The translations under genes and the position numbers were made by a program. The notes beneath the pieces were generated by a model. That model did not search any database and was not told the origin of the DNA. It saw only the letters and a program-made list of their open reading frames with translations. Positions 32,768 to 47,458 of a DNA stretch of 64,000 nucleotides are shown here, one piece after another. Source of the stretch: Limonium bicolor (Eukaryota; Streptophyta; Magnoliopsida; Caryophyllales; Plumbaginaceae); assembly GCA_023374045.1 (NCBI GenBank), contig CM041782.1:246913882-246977881 (forward strand), written 5' to 3'. Each line of letters begins with the position of its first letter. Positions within the stretch are counted from its first letter, which is position 1.

Positions 32768-34548
32768 TGTAAAACCCCTACCACTAATACCGTCATTACC
32801 GTCTAATCACTTCATACTTACATACCTTTGCAGCGGATGCTTACTTACACAACGGTGGGTGATACAATGCCTTCAGCCACACACGTGACTAACAAGGCCT
32901 ACTACTACTTACAGCATCAGTCTGATGGACCGGAATACCCAAGTACTACACACTTACAATACATACTCCAATTACTAACCAAGTACTACAATGCTCCATT
33001 CAATACAATACTCCATAATACAATACATTATAATACACCGAGTTTACTAAGATCCTAAATCCAAATACAATAATTCTTTTGAGTTTATACATTCTCATTA
33101 CAAGTCTAGCATCTACACATTCTCACAACTACATACTTTCCAAATACATATGGTGTACCCCTTGGTACACATCTACATCAAAGGCTACAAGCCTTATACC
33201 ATTCTCTACTATCTACATTTCATTCCTAGCTATCTAGGCATAGCCGCTGGTCTCTTACTGTGACCATAACCGCTTCGGGTAAAAACAATGCCCCAACGGG
33301 CTCATCTTACGCGGCATATGACTTCCGCATACCCCGCGTACTAGCGAGGGTACGCCGACCACTTAGTCGAATACATGCAATCCATTTTACTCATACATAC
33401 ATACATACATACATGCTTCATTCATAATACTATAATACATCACAAGAATACATACATACATTTCAATAAATACAAGGAAGACATTACAAGTCAACCATAC
33501 ATACTTACCTTTACGGAATACGCTGCTCCAATACATACACAATGCTTGTTAGCTTCTTTTACCCACCCGGGTTAATCGGGTGGTCATTAATCTTTTACTC
33601 AGGGTCAATGACTTACACCAGCCAAGACCATTACTCATACAATACTTTACTTACTTACCACTTACTCAAGTCAAGTCGTGGTGACCTCCGGGCAGGGACT
33701 ACACCGTCCCACCACCGGGCTTTATTGTGGCTCACCAATCTAGGATGCTACCCATTTAAGGGGTTTGGTCTATAGAAAGGATTCAGGCCAGGAATCACAT
33801 CCAACCTCTTGTGTCTCCTCATCCTCACGCGTGGCCGAAACTATATCGGACTTCTACTCATTCCAATTTACTCAATACTTAAGTTAGGGGTTAGGTAGTT
33901 AGGAATTAGTAGAAGTCAGCACATCCATACCAAGGAATAATACACTACACACATACACATCCATACCAAGGTATAATACATTACACAAGTACACTACAAG
34001 GTACATATACACTTCTTTCTTATCCATTCATTTCATGAATTATACAAACTAAATGTTCAAGACGATATAACAAGAACAAATATAAAACAAGCACAAGTAA
34101 GTGCATTAAAGTCCGATTCGTGCATTTATCTTATTTAGGTGATCAAATAAGCACACAAATTGGGGTAACCAGGTTAGGATACAGAGCATGAAGAAATCAT
34201 TCCTTTCACCGGGATTTACTTTACCGGGTGTTCCCTTGTTCCTTAGTTCACACTTGTTCCTCGAGTCTTATTCTCAAACCACCGACTACATGCCAAATGG
34301 TTCTATTAATACTAAGCATTACGGTATATATATAATTGCTACTCCCGTACTTACCTTGTTATCCTGTTATTTCGGTTTAACTTAATGTTCTTAAATTCAC
34401 AACTTCCTTAATCACTCCTCAAACTTGTTTACACTTCTTAGGGCCTTTAAAGGTCACCAAAAAAGGCCTTAACAACTTCTAAAACCATTACCAATCAATC
34501 CCCCATCATCTAAAGCCTAAAAACCACTTTCGGCAACTTTTTTAGGGT

Positions 34549-34728
34549 GGTACGAGACTTGGTCCGGACCCAAGGTCCCGGACCATTCAAGAAAAATACT
34601 CTCGGCTGAATTTTACTATTGGTCCAGGACTTGGTCCTGGACCTAGGTCCCGGACCACCTGCTGGAATTACTCACGGGCTTATTTTCGTTGCGGTCCGGG
34701 ACTTGGTACATATCCTAGGTCCCGAACC
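34549..34728 (-). repeat. GTCCGGG hairpin array, 3 units (E5 left LTR)
   Basis: Three units closing with (A)GGTCCCGGACC or variants, spaced about 70 nt, with CTCTCGG-type spacers (the reverse complement of CCGAGAG). The right LTR copy is at 44540-44721. Confidence 0.8.
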
Positions 34729-35833
34729 CTGCTAAAAACTGCTACTAGGATGATTTTCAACCCCAAATCAACCCTTAATCCACCTCCAATCATTCCATAA
34801 TCTTCCACATGTTTTGTACATGTTTAAACACACTTAAACACTCACAAAACTCCTTAAATCTATGGTCCAATACTTACTCAACTTCTTGCTCAAATTCTAT
34901 TAATTTCCATTCTCATTTTCACACTTTGCACACTTGTGCATTCCTACACTTCTCTTTGCATTTTGCACTTGTTTTAATTCCATTTTACCATTCCAATTCA
35001 TTCCCAAGCAACTACACTATCAATACACAAGTCCAACTCTCATTTTACTAAATCTTGCACACTAGTTCTTCCTAGATTTTACAAGGCATTACTACGCTTC
35101 TTGCAATAGATTTTACCCTCTTTTATTCTCACATTACAACTACCACTTCATGGTTACTAAACCTCTCTACTCAATCCAATACGTACCTAGGTTCTCCCAT
35201 TCACCAAGTCATCCATAAATGCACATTTCCTACTAAAATTTTGTCATAGTTCACCTACATTTCTAACTTAGCCACATTCATTCTTCTCACCAAATTCATT
35301 CCTAAACTAGCCACACCCATACAATGGTCCTACAAGCAATCAAAGCAATCTCAATTCATCAATACTCCATCAAACAACAATACCAGTACACATACATAAT
35401 TATTTGGCTCTAAGGCCTACAATCCCAATACTAGTTCACAAATACTCAAACTTCCATATACTACAATTCTAATACATGTTTTGGGTTCTTTAATTAATTA
35501 CCCATTCCCATTGCTCTATGCATTAAAATTTAGCATTAAGAAGGAGGTCTTACCTTAAGCTTATTATTCCTTCTTTTCTTTTCCAATTCTCCTCCTTCTC
35601 TTTTTCTTGCACAAAATCGGTCATATGGGGGATGGAGTTGCCAAACTCCATCCCAACACCCAAATTACATAAAGAGAATATAATTAAATTTCTAATCCTT
35701 TAAAACAACACTTATCCAATGAAGGGTTTAAATTATCACAAGTTAGGGTTTACCTTTATGAATTTCCAAGAGGGTTTTAGCCCTTGGTTCAAGAAGGTGA
35801 TCCCACCACCATTGCAAGGTTGGAATTATGCTC

Positions 35834-35836
<3 letters not shown>

Positions 35837-35880
<44 letters not shown>
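35837..35880. repeat. (GA)n microsatellite in one E5 LTR
   Basis: More than 20 GA dinucleotides; the equivalent site in the right LTR (about 45825-45845) has only AGAGAAAGAGAAAATAGAG. It must have expanded after E5 inserted. Confidence 0.9.
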
Positions 35881-35887
<7 letters not shown>

Positions 35888-36904
35888 GAGAAATAGAGAA
35901 TGTACAAAGGGGAAAAATGGTTACAAAGGAGAATGGAGGAAACATGAGTTTTCTTGGGGATTTTTACATTAATGGGGAGAGGAGACTCCAAGCTTTACAT
36001 TGATGCCATTTTCTCTTCTAATGGGGAAAACCCTTGGAGATGAATTTCCTCATTTTTGGATTTTTAAAAGAGAGAATGGTAGAGAATGATGAGAGGAGCA
36101 AGAATATGCACTTATTTTTTCATTTGGAGTTCAAATGAGACTAGAGCATGAAGGAGAAGTGGAGAAGCTATTGGAGCTTTCTTTTGAGCATCAAAATCAC
36201 CAGCACAAGGGGGAGAAGGAGAGAGAAATCGGTGCGGGAGAAGGAAGGAAGGTGAAAGAATAGATAAATGAGGAATGAGAGGTGAGAGAAAAGGTAAAGT
36301 ACTTTTTACTTTTCTTTTGCTTTTTGACCTCTTATTTAATTAGCTAGTTATGTGAGTGTGTGTGAGTGAGTTATTTGACTCTTCAAAACTGGCGCCCCTA
36401 CAGTATTACTAGTTGGAGCGTTTTTCGTCTTTTACATAAAACGCTCGTTAATTTACCCAGTTTTGGTACTATTCACTAACCGCGCCCGTTTTTCGGAATT
36501 TTCTCTTTTCTTTAATTTTATTGGTTATTAAGCTTCCATTAATGCTTAATTATAGTTATTTAATGAACTATAATTTTTACGGGTTCGTTTGACCACTTAA
36601 AGGCACGTTTTCGGGTTTTCTCAAAAAAAGTGCGCTAGAGCTCTATTAGCGTTTTAATACATTATTTGGATCCGTTTTCTCCGGGAATCATTCCCATACA
36701 CTAATTAGGCATGAATAAGCCTTAAGAATCCATATAATACGCTAACTGAGGTCTCATACCTCCTATGGTTATTTAACGTTTATTTAGCGTTTTTTCATTT
36801 CTTTTGGATTTATTTTTCCTTATCAATATTACTTAGGCATTATTAGGCCCTTAAATACATATTAGAATTATTTTAATCGCTATATTTAAGTTTGGGGTAT
36901 TTCA

Positions 36905-36920
36905 ATTTACCCCCCTTAAG
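36905..36920 (-). other. E5 polypurine tract
   Basis: Minus strand CTTAAGGGGGGTAAAT directly before the LTR start TGAAATACCCC. Confidence 0.85.
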
Positions 36921-39900
36921 AAACTTTGTCCTCAAAGTTGCTCAAGGTTATAGGATTACTATACTTACTCATTCATACATGTCTAATGCCAAAGTCATAC
37001 ATTCCTCCTCCTTACAATTCCCCAATCCATTACTCAAGGTCTCTACATACCATACCATGCAAGTATACTACAATCATCCGATCCGCATGACTACCAACCA
37101 TCTGGTTCCACATTACAAGGTTTACATATACATATAGTGCAAAGCTATCCCCAAAGCAATGCAATACACATTACAATCCCGTAGGCACTCAGGTCATCTA
37201 GACACAGGACTTCTCTATGTCCCGCTGCCCTTGGAATAATACAACATGATACACTACCATCGTTCTCCGGTATAAGCTTCCAACAAATCCTGAATCTCCA
37301 GTCTAAGGGAAATCCTTTCACAACCGCTAATTAGAAATCCTCCTAACACACAACAACTCTAAATTCCCAATTTATGTTCATTACATCTATTCTATGCGTG
37401 ATTCTTGTGACCACTTGAGTGGAGCTTCAAGAATCATTCGACCCTGATGTGATCAGCATCAGCGTTGAACTATCTTTCCACCCCAATTTGTGTTCGGTTT
37501 CTTTGATCTAATCAAGATCAAGTTCGACTTCCCACATCAGTTTCAAACAATCAAATAATTCAATTATTTCAATTTTCTATCTTTTTACTCTTCCTAGCCA
37601 TGATTACAAATTCACACATCTCCAAAGGATGGAATTCAGTCCATCAGTCATCCTCAATCTACTTCCAAATACTTTACTTCTAGATTCAATGCCTAAGTGC
37701 TCATTTCATCGACCTTCGCTACCTTCATCCATTACTCTCCATCATCCCCAATGATCTAGCTAGGAATTACAACATTTCTAGAATTTAATCGTCCTCAATT
37801 TTCTTCCAATGACTTACCTATAAATACACTACTCATGGGCTCCATTCATCTACTACTCTCAATCAATTCATACTATTTCTTGCAGGATACAATACGTGTG
37901 GAGCTCCGTCCACTACTCATTCTCAATTATCTCAGAACATCTTCTAGGTTCTACATCGGTTTTATACCGACTCATGCATCGTAATGCCATGTATAACTTC
38001 AAATAGACATACACTATAGGGATTATTATTCCCCAAGAGTTTCTCTACTCTTCTTTACTAACATTCTCATACAAGAGTTACAAGATAGGTACATTCATCC
38101 TATGGTATTTGCATCTCTCGTGCCTAATTACCACAATTACAATACGAATGAATACGTATGTTTATTTACCATAAGTATCAATCATCAAATCAGTTATCAT
38201 TTATGCTATGCACATTATAGTTTATGTGTTTAATTCATGAAACTTACATTAAGCGGTTTTCGCTCTACCCCCTTAAAAGGGATTACGCCCACGTAATCTA
38301 CCATATGTTATTATTATTGCACATTGGTTCATTCGATTCGGGCACTCTGAAGCATTTTAGCTTCTTCACGGTCTATTATATAATGTACTCTGGTCAAAGG
38401 GTCTTAACCATGCTAATGGTTTAGCCCTTGCACCAAGAATTCCTATTGGAGTTTATTTAACTCCTAATTAATTTGGTTCTTGCATATCAGGCTTCAAGGC
38501 ATTAATAGCCATTCTCTCATACTTACTAGGTGTATTAAATTCTTAGCTAGGGTCCACTAGCTTCTACTGCGCGACCCTGATAGCTTTAGTGTTTAATTGG
38601 CTCTTTTTTTATTCAAAATGTACTACGCATCACCTTTTTATCCCTCTATTGTAGGAATAAGGTTTATTAGACAAGTGTGGTATTCTTTTACCTTGCTTGA
38701 ACTCAATGAGTTTTAGATTTGTAACCAGCTCTCTGGCAATCTATTATACATACTATTCGTACTCCCATGATTATTCGCTAAGTTCCTCCGACTTATTGTC
38801 GGGCGAGGTTAAGTCACTACTTAGTTATAGTGCTTCCTTTGTTGTCAATAGCTTCTGAATTATACCAGTTCTTCTGGTTCAGTACAAGTGTTCTTTACAC
38901 TCTTTGTGCTTCTTTGGCCTCAGGCCGCAAGGTTTGTTTCTCAGCTTTTGCTTACCTAGCTTCTGCCCTGATCATTGGTGAGGATTTACCACGATTTACA
39001 TTTTCCATATTCCTAGCTATCCCACTAGATCATTAGCTGCGCAAGTGCAATACCAACACACTCAATCATACAGAGTGCCGAGGCGTAAACGCTTGGCAGT
39101 AAATCTCTTATGTGATAGGAATGAATATTTTTGCATATCCTCTTGCACTTACAACTCTGTATCATTGTCTAACTACTTCCTCATAGCGGTCGCTTGCTGC
39201 CCACCATATTCTTACTCTTTATACAACATCGTTTTTGCGCTCTCCGTTATTGTGGTAGCTTATCTTTACTCATTGACATTGTCATTGGCACCATTCCCTT
39301 GTGGTGTGAATACTCTGAGGGTTTCCTATGCTCGTGTGTATGACGGTTGTCGTAGCATACCGCAATGTTATTATCTTCCCAATGTGGAGATGTTTTATTT
39401 CAATTTAGGATTCATTTGTAGGTTAGCTTACCTCACATTCCTTCATCATTCATGATACAATTTACCAAGTATCTTGGTTGACCAAGGATGAAATAATTTA
39501 TCGGGTTACAAGCTCTCTTGAGCGTTGGTCATTGTGGTGTCCAATGTGCATTCACATTGATTGTTGACAATTACTGTCTTCCAAATCCTGGCATTGGATA
39601 TAAGGTCTAGCTGTGTGGTTTTACTTTGCATATACATCACCGGGACATCCCAAGAACTTCAAGGGTTTTCTGGTCCCGTTCTCCCATTGAAGAGTAATTT
39701 ATCACTGATAGGTGAAAGTTTTGTTGAGGGGGGTGTATTTCCACTCATAAGTCTCATGACAAGGTTTACCATGTTCTTGGTTGTACATGGAGTATACTTA
39801 CTTCTTCGAGTCTCTATGCTATGTAAGTGATGTGCTTCTACAATTTGCATTATACACATTCTGTGTTTGCTTCTAAACCAACTCATCTTTGGTTTTCACA

Positions 39901-42722
39901 GTTGCTCCCAAAGCCTCTTTTAGGCGTAGTGGTTTGTAAATTTCATTTTCCTTGTTCAATCATCTCTTGGCAATATCTACATGCACAAGCTTTGTTGTTA
40001 GGGTAGATGGAAGCCTTTCTAAGGGTTCACATCATCACCGCATTGATGGTCTTTGGTTAACGAAAGGTACCTTTCCTCGAGTTTCCCGTAGTGTCCAAGT
40101 GTGGACTAGGCCATTGTTAGCATTATTGCGATTCTTGTGCCTCTGTGCTACCATTGCTACAGAAGGCATGAAGGGCAATTAAAAGCTTCGTCAACTGTAT
40201 ACAAGACTGATGCTCTAGTGCCAGTGACACTGAGGTAGCCATTACTCCAAGCCACTTTGTGTTGAGCTCAAATGGGGTTTTTCCGTTGTCGATCTATTTG
40301 TCGTATGAAGTAGTATCTCTTGCAAGTCTTGTTATTAAATGGCGTGAGTTTTGCAACCGTTTAAGTTTACATAACGTAATTGGTTATGGCCTTTGAGCCT
40401 TATTGCTGCGAGCTATGCTCCTTGCAGGCTATTTATACATGTTTCCACCTCCTTGTATGCCATCATAGGATTGAAGGTAATTACTGAGCTCCATGGCAAG
40501 TCGTGGCATCACGCTTCCGTTCATAGGTGGCCCCTTTAGGTATTCTTATGTTAATCATTGCTTTTCGGTGGTTGAGGGTATTTCCTGTTAAGTGAAATCT
40601 CTTCGGTGTCCTAACCGAGTGTTCGTTCTAGTTCCCGTGCTCTTATCAGGACGCTTTGTTCAACTGTTGTTAACTCAGACACCCTTCAAGGATTGCTCCT
40701 GGGTGTTGTTAGGTTACGCCGTTACATCCGGCTAATGTTTATGATATGTGTGTCCACTATACCGCCTTGTGGTATTGTATTCGAGTTATCCCTTGTAGGG
40801 TTATAACGTCTTCCGTTCTTGGGTAGACTGTTTATACCTTCTCCTAGCATTTTAGACTAGGTTTAATATCCTCTCCAACGACGAATTATACTTCGTGGTA
40901 GTCGTTGCAATTGTTCTTGGGAATCCAGTCCCGTTTGTTGATCATCATTGTGTTCTCGATAGGCATTTGCCTTACTGTGTTTAGGCTGGGTATCCCTTCC
41001 AGCTGTCATGTATTTGCTTAAAGTCTTTGAGACATATCCAATGTCTATACTTACTAGCATGCGCTCTTTACGCTTCCTAATTCTCATTCCTTATCTTCAG
41101 ATGGATTCTCTGAGTTCTTTTATGCTTATTACTTAGTTGAGTTCCTTCTCCTTAATCGTCTGAGGTGTCCAGCTGTTCTGGTTGACTTACTCATGGTCCG
41201 TAGAACGGAGTTGACTACTTCCTGTGTTTCGTACACTACATGTATACATACGTGGGGTACCTTGCTGATACGTTACCACTTACCTGACTATCTGTCAGGC
41301 CCGCAAGCTCCTTCGGAGTGCGGTCGTCCCTCATCCCTTATTTGGATACACTCGTAGTGCTCGTCACACACCTAGGTGAAGTATTCTATTGTCAACTCCT
41401 CTTGTATCATTCTATGATACTCACCGTAATTCTGTCGGTTTGGTTTTAAAATTCGGGGGTTTAAAAGAAAGGTTGTGGTTTTGAAAGAAAAATTTTGGGT
41501 TTTAAAAATTATAGTTCGGTGTTAAAAGAAGTTCTTCATGGCGTGGCCATGTCTGAGGTCTTGACCAAGTCCAACTTCTTGCTGACTGGTATGTCCTTTA
41601 GTGCAATGGTCAGGCCGTCAGGCCCTCCCAAGGTTTCATTCTTCCAGTTTTTAGGATGTGTGACCCTGTAGTGCTTCATTGCGGTCACGATACATTACTA
41701 AGTACTTGTGGTGTGTTAGGGTTCCTCTACATGTTTCCGTTCTTACTGCACTTGACGTGGCAAGTGCGTGGTACTGGTGGTTTTTTGGGAAAACCTATAC
41801 CGGTCACGGTATGGTTTCCACTCGAATTTGGTAGTCTTGTTGACTCTTCCCTTGATCTTATTGATCTATGTTTGGGATACTCGATCTTTTAAGTAACTTC
41901 TCCATGATCTTGACGTGACTGTCATTGATCGGGGTACTTCTCCATCCTTGGAGATCCTTATCTATTTGGTTTTGCGTCAATCCTTATTGCTCGGTTCCAC
42001 ACATTTACCGTGGTTATCGAGATTCAGCTTGTTTAGGCACTACTTCTGTAGTCCTGTCGGATTATATCCCGTGAATGTTCTCGTAGTTGTGTAAGCATAC
42101 TGGCCAGGTATTGTAACCTCTTTGCATTATAGTTTTGGAGTTAACCACTCCCGACTATGTCCCTAGTCAGCTAGCATACCGTTGCTGGTGTTATTTGGCT
42201 ATTACTGTCCCGTAGACGTATGTCTCGGGTTTGTTATTGTTTGTTTTTCCGCTCTGTTGCACGCTTAGTGCTTCTTTTCCTGCTGCTGGTTATCTAGCCA
42301 GGTTCTCGCGACTGCTAAGCACGTCGCCCCATGCTGTTGTAAGTTACAACCTCCTCCTGGTTGGAGTACTCGTTCTTCTACCGCTATTAAGTGCGGGTAT
42401 TGTTGTTCAACCGGGAACCATCTCCGGGACTTCCAATTCTTGGGGTCTACTATATGTCGGTTCTTGTTTACCGTGCGGTGATTTCACAACTGCCAGATCG
42501 GGTCTTCCCGAGTATGAGAGGACTTTCCTTCTCTCTGGCGTTCTTTCCCAAGTTATTCAATGGGTTTGTGGAGGGCGGGTCTGATATTGTAGGTATCTGG
42601 TACACACCGGTGGTCCTAACTAGCGTACCTCTAACGCTATCACTCAGCCCTTAGCCCTAAGCTTCTAATTCCTAACTCGGTATTCCTAAACTCGGTTATT
42701 CCAGTCATTAGAGTGATACTTC

Positions 42723-42734
42723 GTTCTGATACCA
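42723..42734 (-). other. E5 primer binding site, tRNA-iMet
   Basis: Minus strand TGGTATCAGAAC, one mismatch to the usual TGGTATCAGAGC. The adjacent inverted repeat seen in E1 and E2 is present but decayed. Confidence 0.85.
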
Positions 42735-42736
42735 CT

Positions 42737-45700
42737 TTTAACACCCCTCGCTAATACCGTCATTACCGTCAATCACTTCATACTTACATACCTTCGCAGC
42801 GGATGCTTACTTACACAACTGGTTCCCGCCCACCCGTACTCACTTACACTTACCACTTACACCATACAGCCTACACACACACACACACTACTGCTAATAC
42901 AGCATCAGTCTGATGGACCGGAATACCCGAGTACTACACACTTACAATACATACTCCAATTACCAACCAAGTACTACAATGCTCCATTCAATACAATACT
43001 CCATAATACAATACATTACAATACACCGAGTTTACTAAGATTCCAAATCCAAATACAATAATTCTTTCGAGTTTATACATTCTCATTACGAGTCTAGCAT
43101 CTACCCATTCTCACAACTACATAATTTCCAAATACATATGGTGTACCCCTTGGTACACTTCTACATCAAAGGCTACAAGCCTTATACCATTCTCTACTAT
43201 CTACATTTCATTCCTAGCTATCTAGGCATAGCCGCTGGTCTCTTACTGTGACCATAACCGCTTCAGGTACCTGTACAATAAAAACAATGCCCCAAGGGGC
43301 TCAACTTACGCTGCATATGACTTTTGCATACCCCACGTACTAGCGAGGGTACGCTGACCACTTGGTCGAATACATGCAATCCATTTTACTCATACATACA
43401 TACATACATGCTTCATTCATAATACTACAATACATCACAAAGAATACATACATACATTTCAATACATACAAGGAAGACTTTGCAAGTCAACCATACATAC
43501 TTACCTTTACGGAATACGCTGCTCCAATACATACATAATGCTTGTTAGCTTCTTTTACCCACCCTGGATAATCGGGTGGTCATTACTCTTTTACTCAGGG
43601 TCAATGACTTACACCAGCCAAGACCATTACTCACACAATACTTTACTTACTTACTACTTACTCAAGTCAAGTCGTGTTGACCTCCGGGCAGGGACTACAC
43701 CGTCCCACCACCGGGCTTTATTGTGGCTCACCAATCTAGGATGCTACCCATTTAAGGGGTTTGGTCCATAGAAAGGATTTAGGCCAGGAATCGGATCCAA
43801 CCTCTTGTGTATCCTCATCCTCACGCGTGGCCAAAACTATATCGGACTTCTACTCATTCCAATTTACTCAATACTTAAGTTAGGGGTTAGGTAGTTAGGA
43901 ATTAGTAGAAGTCAACACATCCATACCAAGGAATAATACACTACACACATACACATCCATACCAAGGTATAATACATTACACAAGTACACTACAAGGTAC
44001 ATATACACTTGTTTTCATCCATTCATTTCATGAATTATACAAACTAAATTTTCAAGACGATATAAAATGAACAAATATAAAACAAGCACAAGTAAGTGCA
44101 TTAAAGTCCGATTCGTGCATTTATCTTATTTAGGTGATCAAATAAGCACACAAATCGAGGTAACCAGGTTAGGATACCAGAGCATGAAAAAATCATACCT
44201 TTCACCAGGATTTAATTACGGGTGTTCCCTTGTTCCTTAGTTCACACTTGTTCCTCGGAGTCTTATTCTCGAACCACCGACTAATGCAATGGGTCTCTAA
44301 ATTCTAAGCATTCACGGTATATACATAATTGCTACTCCCGTACTTACCCCCGTTATCCTGTTATTCGGTTAACTTAATGTTCTTAAATTCACAACTTCCT
44401 TTATCACTCCTCAAACTGGTTTACACTTCTTAGGGCCTTTAAATGTCACCAAAAAAGGCCTTAACAACTTCTAAAACCATTACCAATCAATCCCTCATCA
44501 TCTAAAGCCTAAAAACCACTTTCGGCAACTTTTTGGGGTGGTACGGGACTTGGTCCGGACCCAAGGCCCGGACCATTCAAGAAAAATACTCTCGGCTGAA
44601 TTTTAATTTTACTTGGTACAGGACTTGGTCCTGGACCTAGGTCCCGGACCACCTGCTGGAATTACTCTCGGGCTTATTTTCGTTGCGGTCGGGACTTGGT
44701 ACATATCCTAGGTCCCGGACCCTGCTAAAAACTGCTACCATGATGATTTTTCAACCCCAAATCAACCCTTAATCCACCTCCAATCATTCCATAATCTTTC
44801 CACATGTTTTGTACATGTTTAAAACACACTAAACACTCACTAAAACTCCTTAAATCCATGGTCCAATACTTACTCAACTTCTTGCTCAAATTCTACAAAT
44901 TTCCAATCTCATTTTCACACTTTGCACACTTGTGCATTCCTACACTTCTCTTTGCACTTGTTCTAGTTCCATTTTACCATTACAATTCATTCCCAAGCAA
45001 CTACACTATCAATACACAAGTCCAATTCTCATTTTACTAAATCTTGCACACTAGTTCTTCCTAGATTTTACAAGGCATTACTACACTTCTTGCTACAGAT
45101 TTTACCCTCTTTTATTCTCACATTACAACTACCACTCCATGGTTACTAAACCTCTCTACTCAACCCAATACATATCTTGGTTCTCCCATTCACCAAGTCA
45201 TCCATAAATGCACATTTCCTACTAAAATTTTCCATAGTTCACTTACATTCTAACTTAGCCACATACATTCTTTCACACCAAATTCATTCCAAAACTAGCC
45301 ACACCCATACAAGGGTCCTACCAGCAATCAATCATTCTCCATTCATCCATACTCCATCAAACAACAATACCAATACACATACATAATCATTTGGCTCTAA
45401 GGCCTACAATCCCAATACTAGTTCACAAATACTCAAACTTCCATATACTACAATTCTAATACATGTTTTGGGTCTTTATTTAATTTACCCATTCCCATTA
45501 CTCTAATGCATTAAAATTTAGCATTAAGAAGGAGCTCTTACCTTAAGCTTATTATTCCTTCTTTTCTTTTCTAATTCTCCTTCTTCTCTCTTTCTTCCAT
45601 AAAAATCGGTCATATGGGGGATGGAGTTGCCAAACTCCATCCCAACATCCAAATTACATAAAGAGAATATAAATTAAACTTCTAATCCTTTAAAACAACA

Positions 45701-46865
45701 TTATCCAATGAAGGGTTTAAATTATCACAAGTTAGGGTTTACCTTTAGGAATTTCCAAGAAGGGTTTTAGCCCTTGGTCCAAGAAGGTGATCCCACCACC
45801 ATTGCAAGGTTGGAATTATGCTCAAAAGAGAAAGAGAAAATAGAGCATTACAAAGGGGGAAATCAGTTACATAGGAGAATGGAGGAAACATGAGTTTTTC
45901 ATGGAGATTTTTACCTTAATGGAGAGAGGAGACTCCAAGCTTTACATTGATGCCATTTTCTCTTCAAATGGGGAAAACCCATGGAGATGAACTTCCTCAT
46001 TTTTGGATTTTGAAAAGAGATAATGGTAGAGAATGATGAGAGGAGCAAGAATATGCACTTATTTTTGCATTTGGATTTCAAATGAGACTAGAGCATGAAG
46101 GAGAAGTGGGGAAGCCATTGGAGCTTTCTTTTGAGCTTCAAATCACCAGCACAAGGGGGATAAGGAGAGAGAAATCGGTGGGGGAGAAGGAAGGAAGGTG
46201 AGAGAATAGAGAAATGAGGAATGAGAGGTGAGAGAAAAGGTAAAGTACTTTTACTTTTCTCTTTTGCTTTTTTGACCTCTTATTTAATTAGCTAGTTATG
46301 TGAGTGTGTGTGAGGAGTTATTTGAATCTTAAAAACCGGCCCTCTACAGTATTACTAGTTGGAGCGTTTTTCGTCTTTTACAGAAAACGCTCGTTAATTT
46401 TCCCGGTTTTGGTACTATTCACTAACTGGGCCCGTTTCCGGAATTTTCTCGTTTATTTAATTTTATTGGTTATTAAGCTACCATTAATGCTTAATTTATA
46501 GTTATTAATGAACTATAATTTTACGGGTTCGTTTGACCACTTAAAGGCACGTTTTCGGGTTTTCTTGAAAAACGTGCGCTAAAGCTCTATTAGCGTTTTA
46601 ATACATTATTTGGATCCGTTTTCTCCGGGAATCATTCCCGTACACTAATGATGCATGAATAAGCCTTAGGAATCCATATAATACGCTAACTGAGGTCTCA
46701 TACCTCCTATGGTTATTTAACGCTTATTTAGCGTTTTTCGCTTTTTAAGCGTTTTTTCATTTCTTTTGGATTTATTTTTCCTTACCAATATTAATTAGGC
46801 GTTAATAGGCCCTTAATACATATTAGAATTATTTTAATCACTATATTTAAGTTTAGGGTATTTCA
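42737..46865 (-). repeat. E5 5' LTR (right copy)
   Basis: Matches the left LTR throughout; has a complete hairpin/T-rich motif (43267-43302) and palindromic array (44540-44721). It ends GGGTATTTCA at 46865 before the E3 repeat region resumes. Confidence 0.88.
44540..44721 (-). repeat. GTCCGGG hairpin array, 3 units (E5 right LTR)
   Basis: Same three units as 34549-34728, with different point losses in the two copies. Confidence 0.8.
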
Positions 46866-47458
46866 GGCGCCATCACATCATAGGCCCATATAAGCCTATA
46901 CCTCCACATCATACCACACAGGCCCACATAAGCCCTTAGCTCCACATCATATACCACGGGCACCTCATAAGCCTTCACCTCCCACATAAATTTCATGGCC
47001 CTTCATAAGCCTTGATCACCACTCAAGAGATCTCCACATCACACCACACCAGTGGCATGTTCATCTCCTAGGAGATAAATTACGAACCTAAAATCTTTAG
47101 TCAGGAAACGATAATTTCACTTTCCTTTTCAGTAGACAGAATTTTCTTTAAATATTGCCATGTTTGGCACCTTTTTTAGCAACTTCTTGTCCTGGACAAT
47201 TTTCCTTCAACACTTTCGGTTTCATAAATCTCATCATGGTCGTTTTGGCATATTTCCAGCAATTTCTTACTTTGGACAATTTTCACTCTTTTCAAGCACT
47301 TCAATTTCATTTTGCAATACCCACGTAAACCTCTTCATTTCCATGTTTGGAACTTTGACAATTTGTTTTTTGCCACAATCATTTGCATAAAACATACTTC
47401 ACATCTTTGCATCATCAACCATACTGCATTCCTTAATTAGCCTAGTTAAGAGTAGAAC

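Larger units (their letters stand above)
32768..36904 (-). repeat. E5 3' LTR (left copy)
   Basis: Contains a hairpin relative of E1's (32872-32893), a truncated hairpin/T-rich motif (33281-33304), an (ATAC)n microsatellite (about 33396-33414), a palindromic array (34549-34728) and a (GA)n run at about 35837-35880 that is absent from the right LTR. The ORFs over the GA run are repeat artefacts. Confidence 0.88.
36905..42736 (-). mobile_element. E5 internal domain, non-coding
   Basis: Collinear with E1's interior in reverse: NFEDKV codons next to the polypurine tract (36905-36945), the paired-hairpin segment (37400-37560), the internal purine tract (about 38264-38290), a donor-like GGTGAGT (about 41419-41426) and the AWGDVLSSREN relic (about 42296-42335). 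No protein domain found on either strand; antisense ORFs such as 42231-42584 are opposite the relic and not credible. Confidence 0.7.
32768..46865 (-). mobile_element. E5: LARD-like LTR retrotransposon inside E3
   Basis: LTRs at 32768-36904 and 42737-46865 (both about 4.13 kb) in inverted orientation relative to E1: read on the minus strand they run TGAAATACCCC...GGGGTGTTA(C)A. The PBS is at 42723-42734 and the polypurine tract at 36905-36920. The 5.83 kb interior is collinear with E1's and lacks gag-pol. The LTRs differ by substitutions, indels and a GA microsatellite, so it is older than E1. No convincing TSD: GACAT on the left against GGCGC on the right. Confidence 0.85.

Noticed and set aside
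35719..36003. ORFs on both strands with long RE or SL runs
   Set aside because: They are the (GA)n microsatellite, absent from the other LTR copy.
42231..42584. 117-codon plus-strand ORF in E5 with hydrophobic stretches
   Set aside because: Antisense to the AWGD relic of the element, and the homologous E1 region has no matching ORF.
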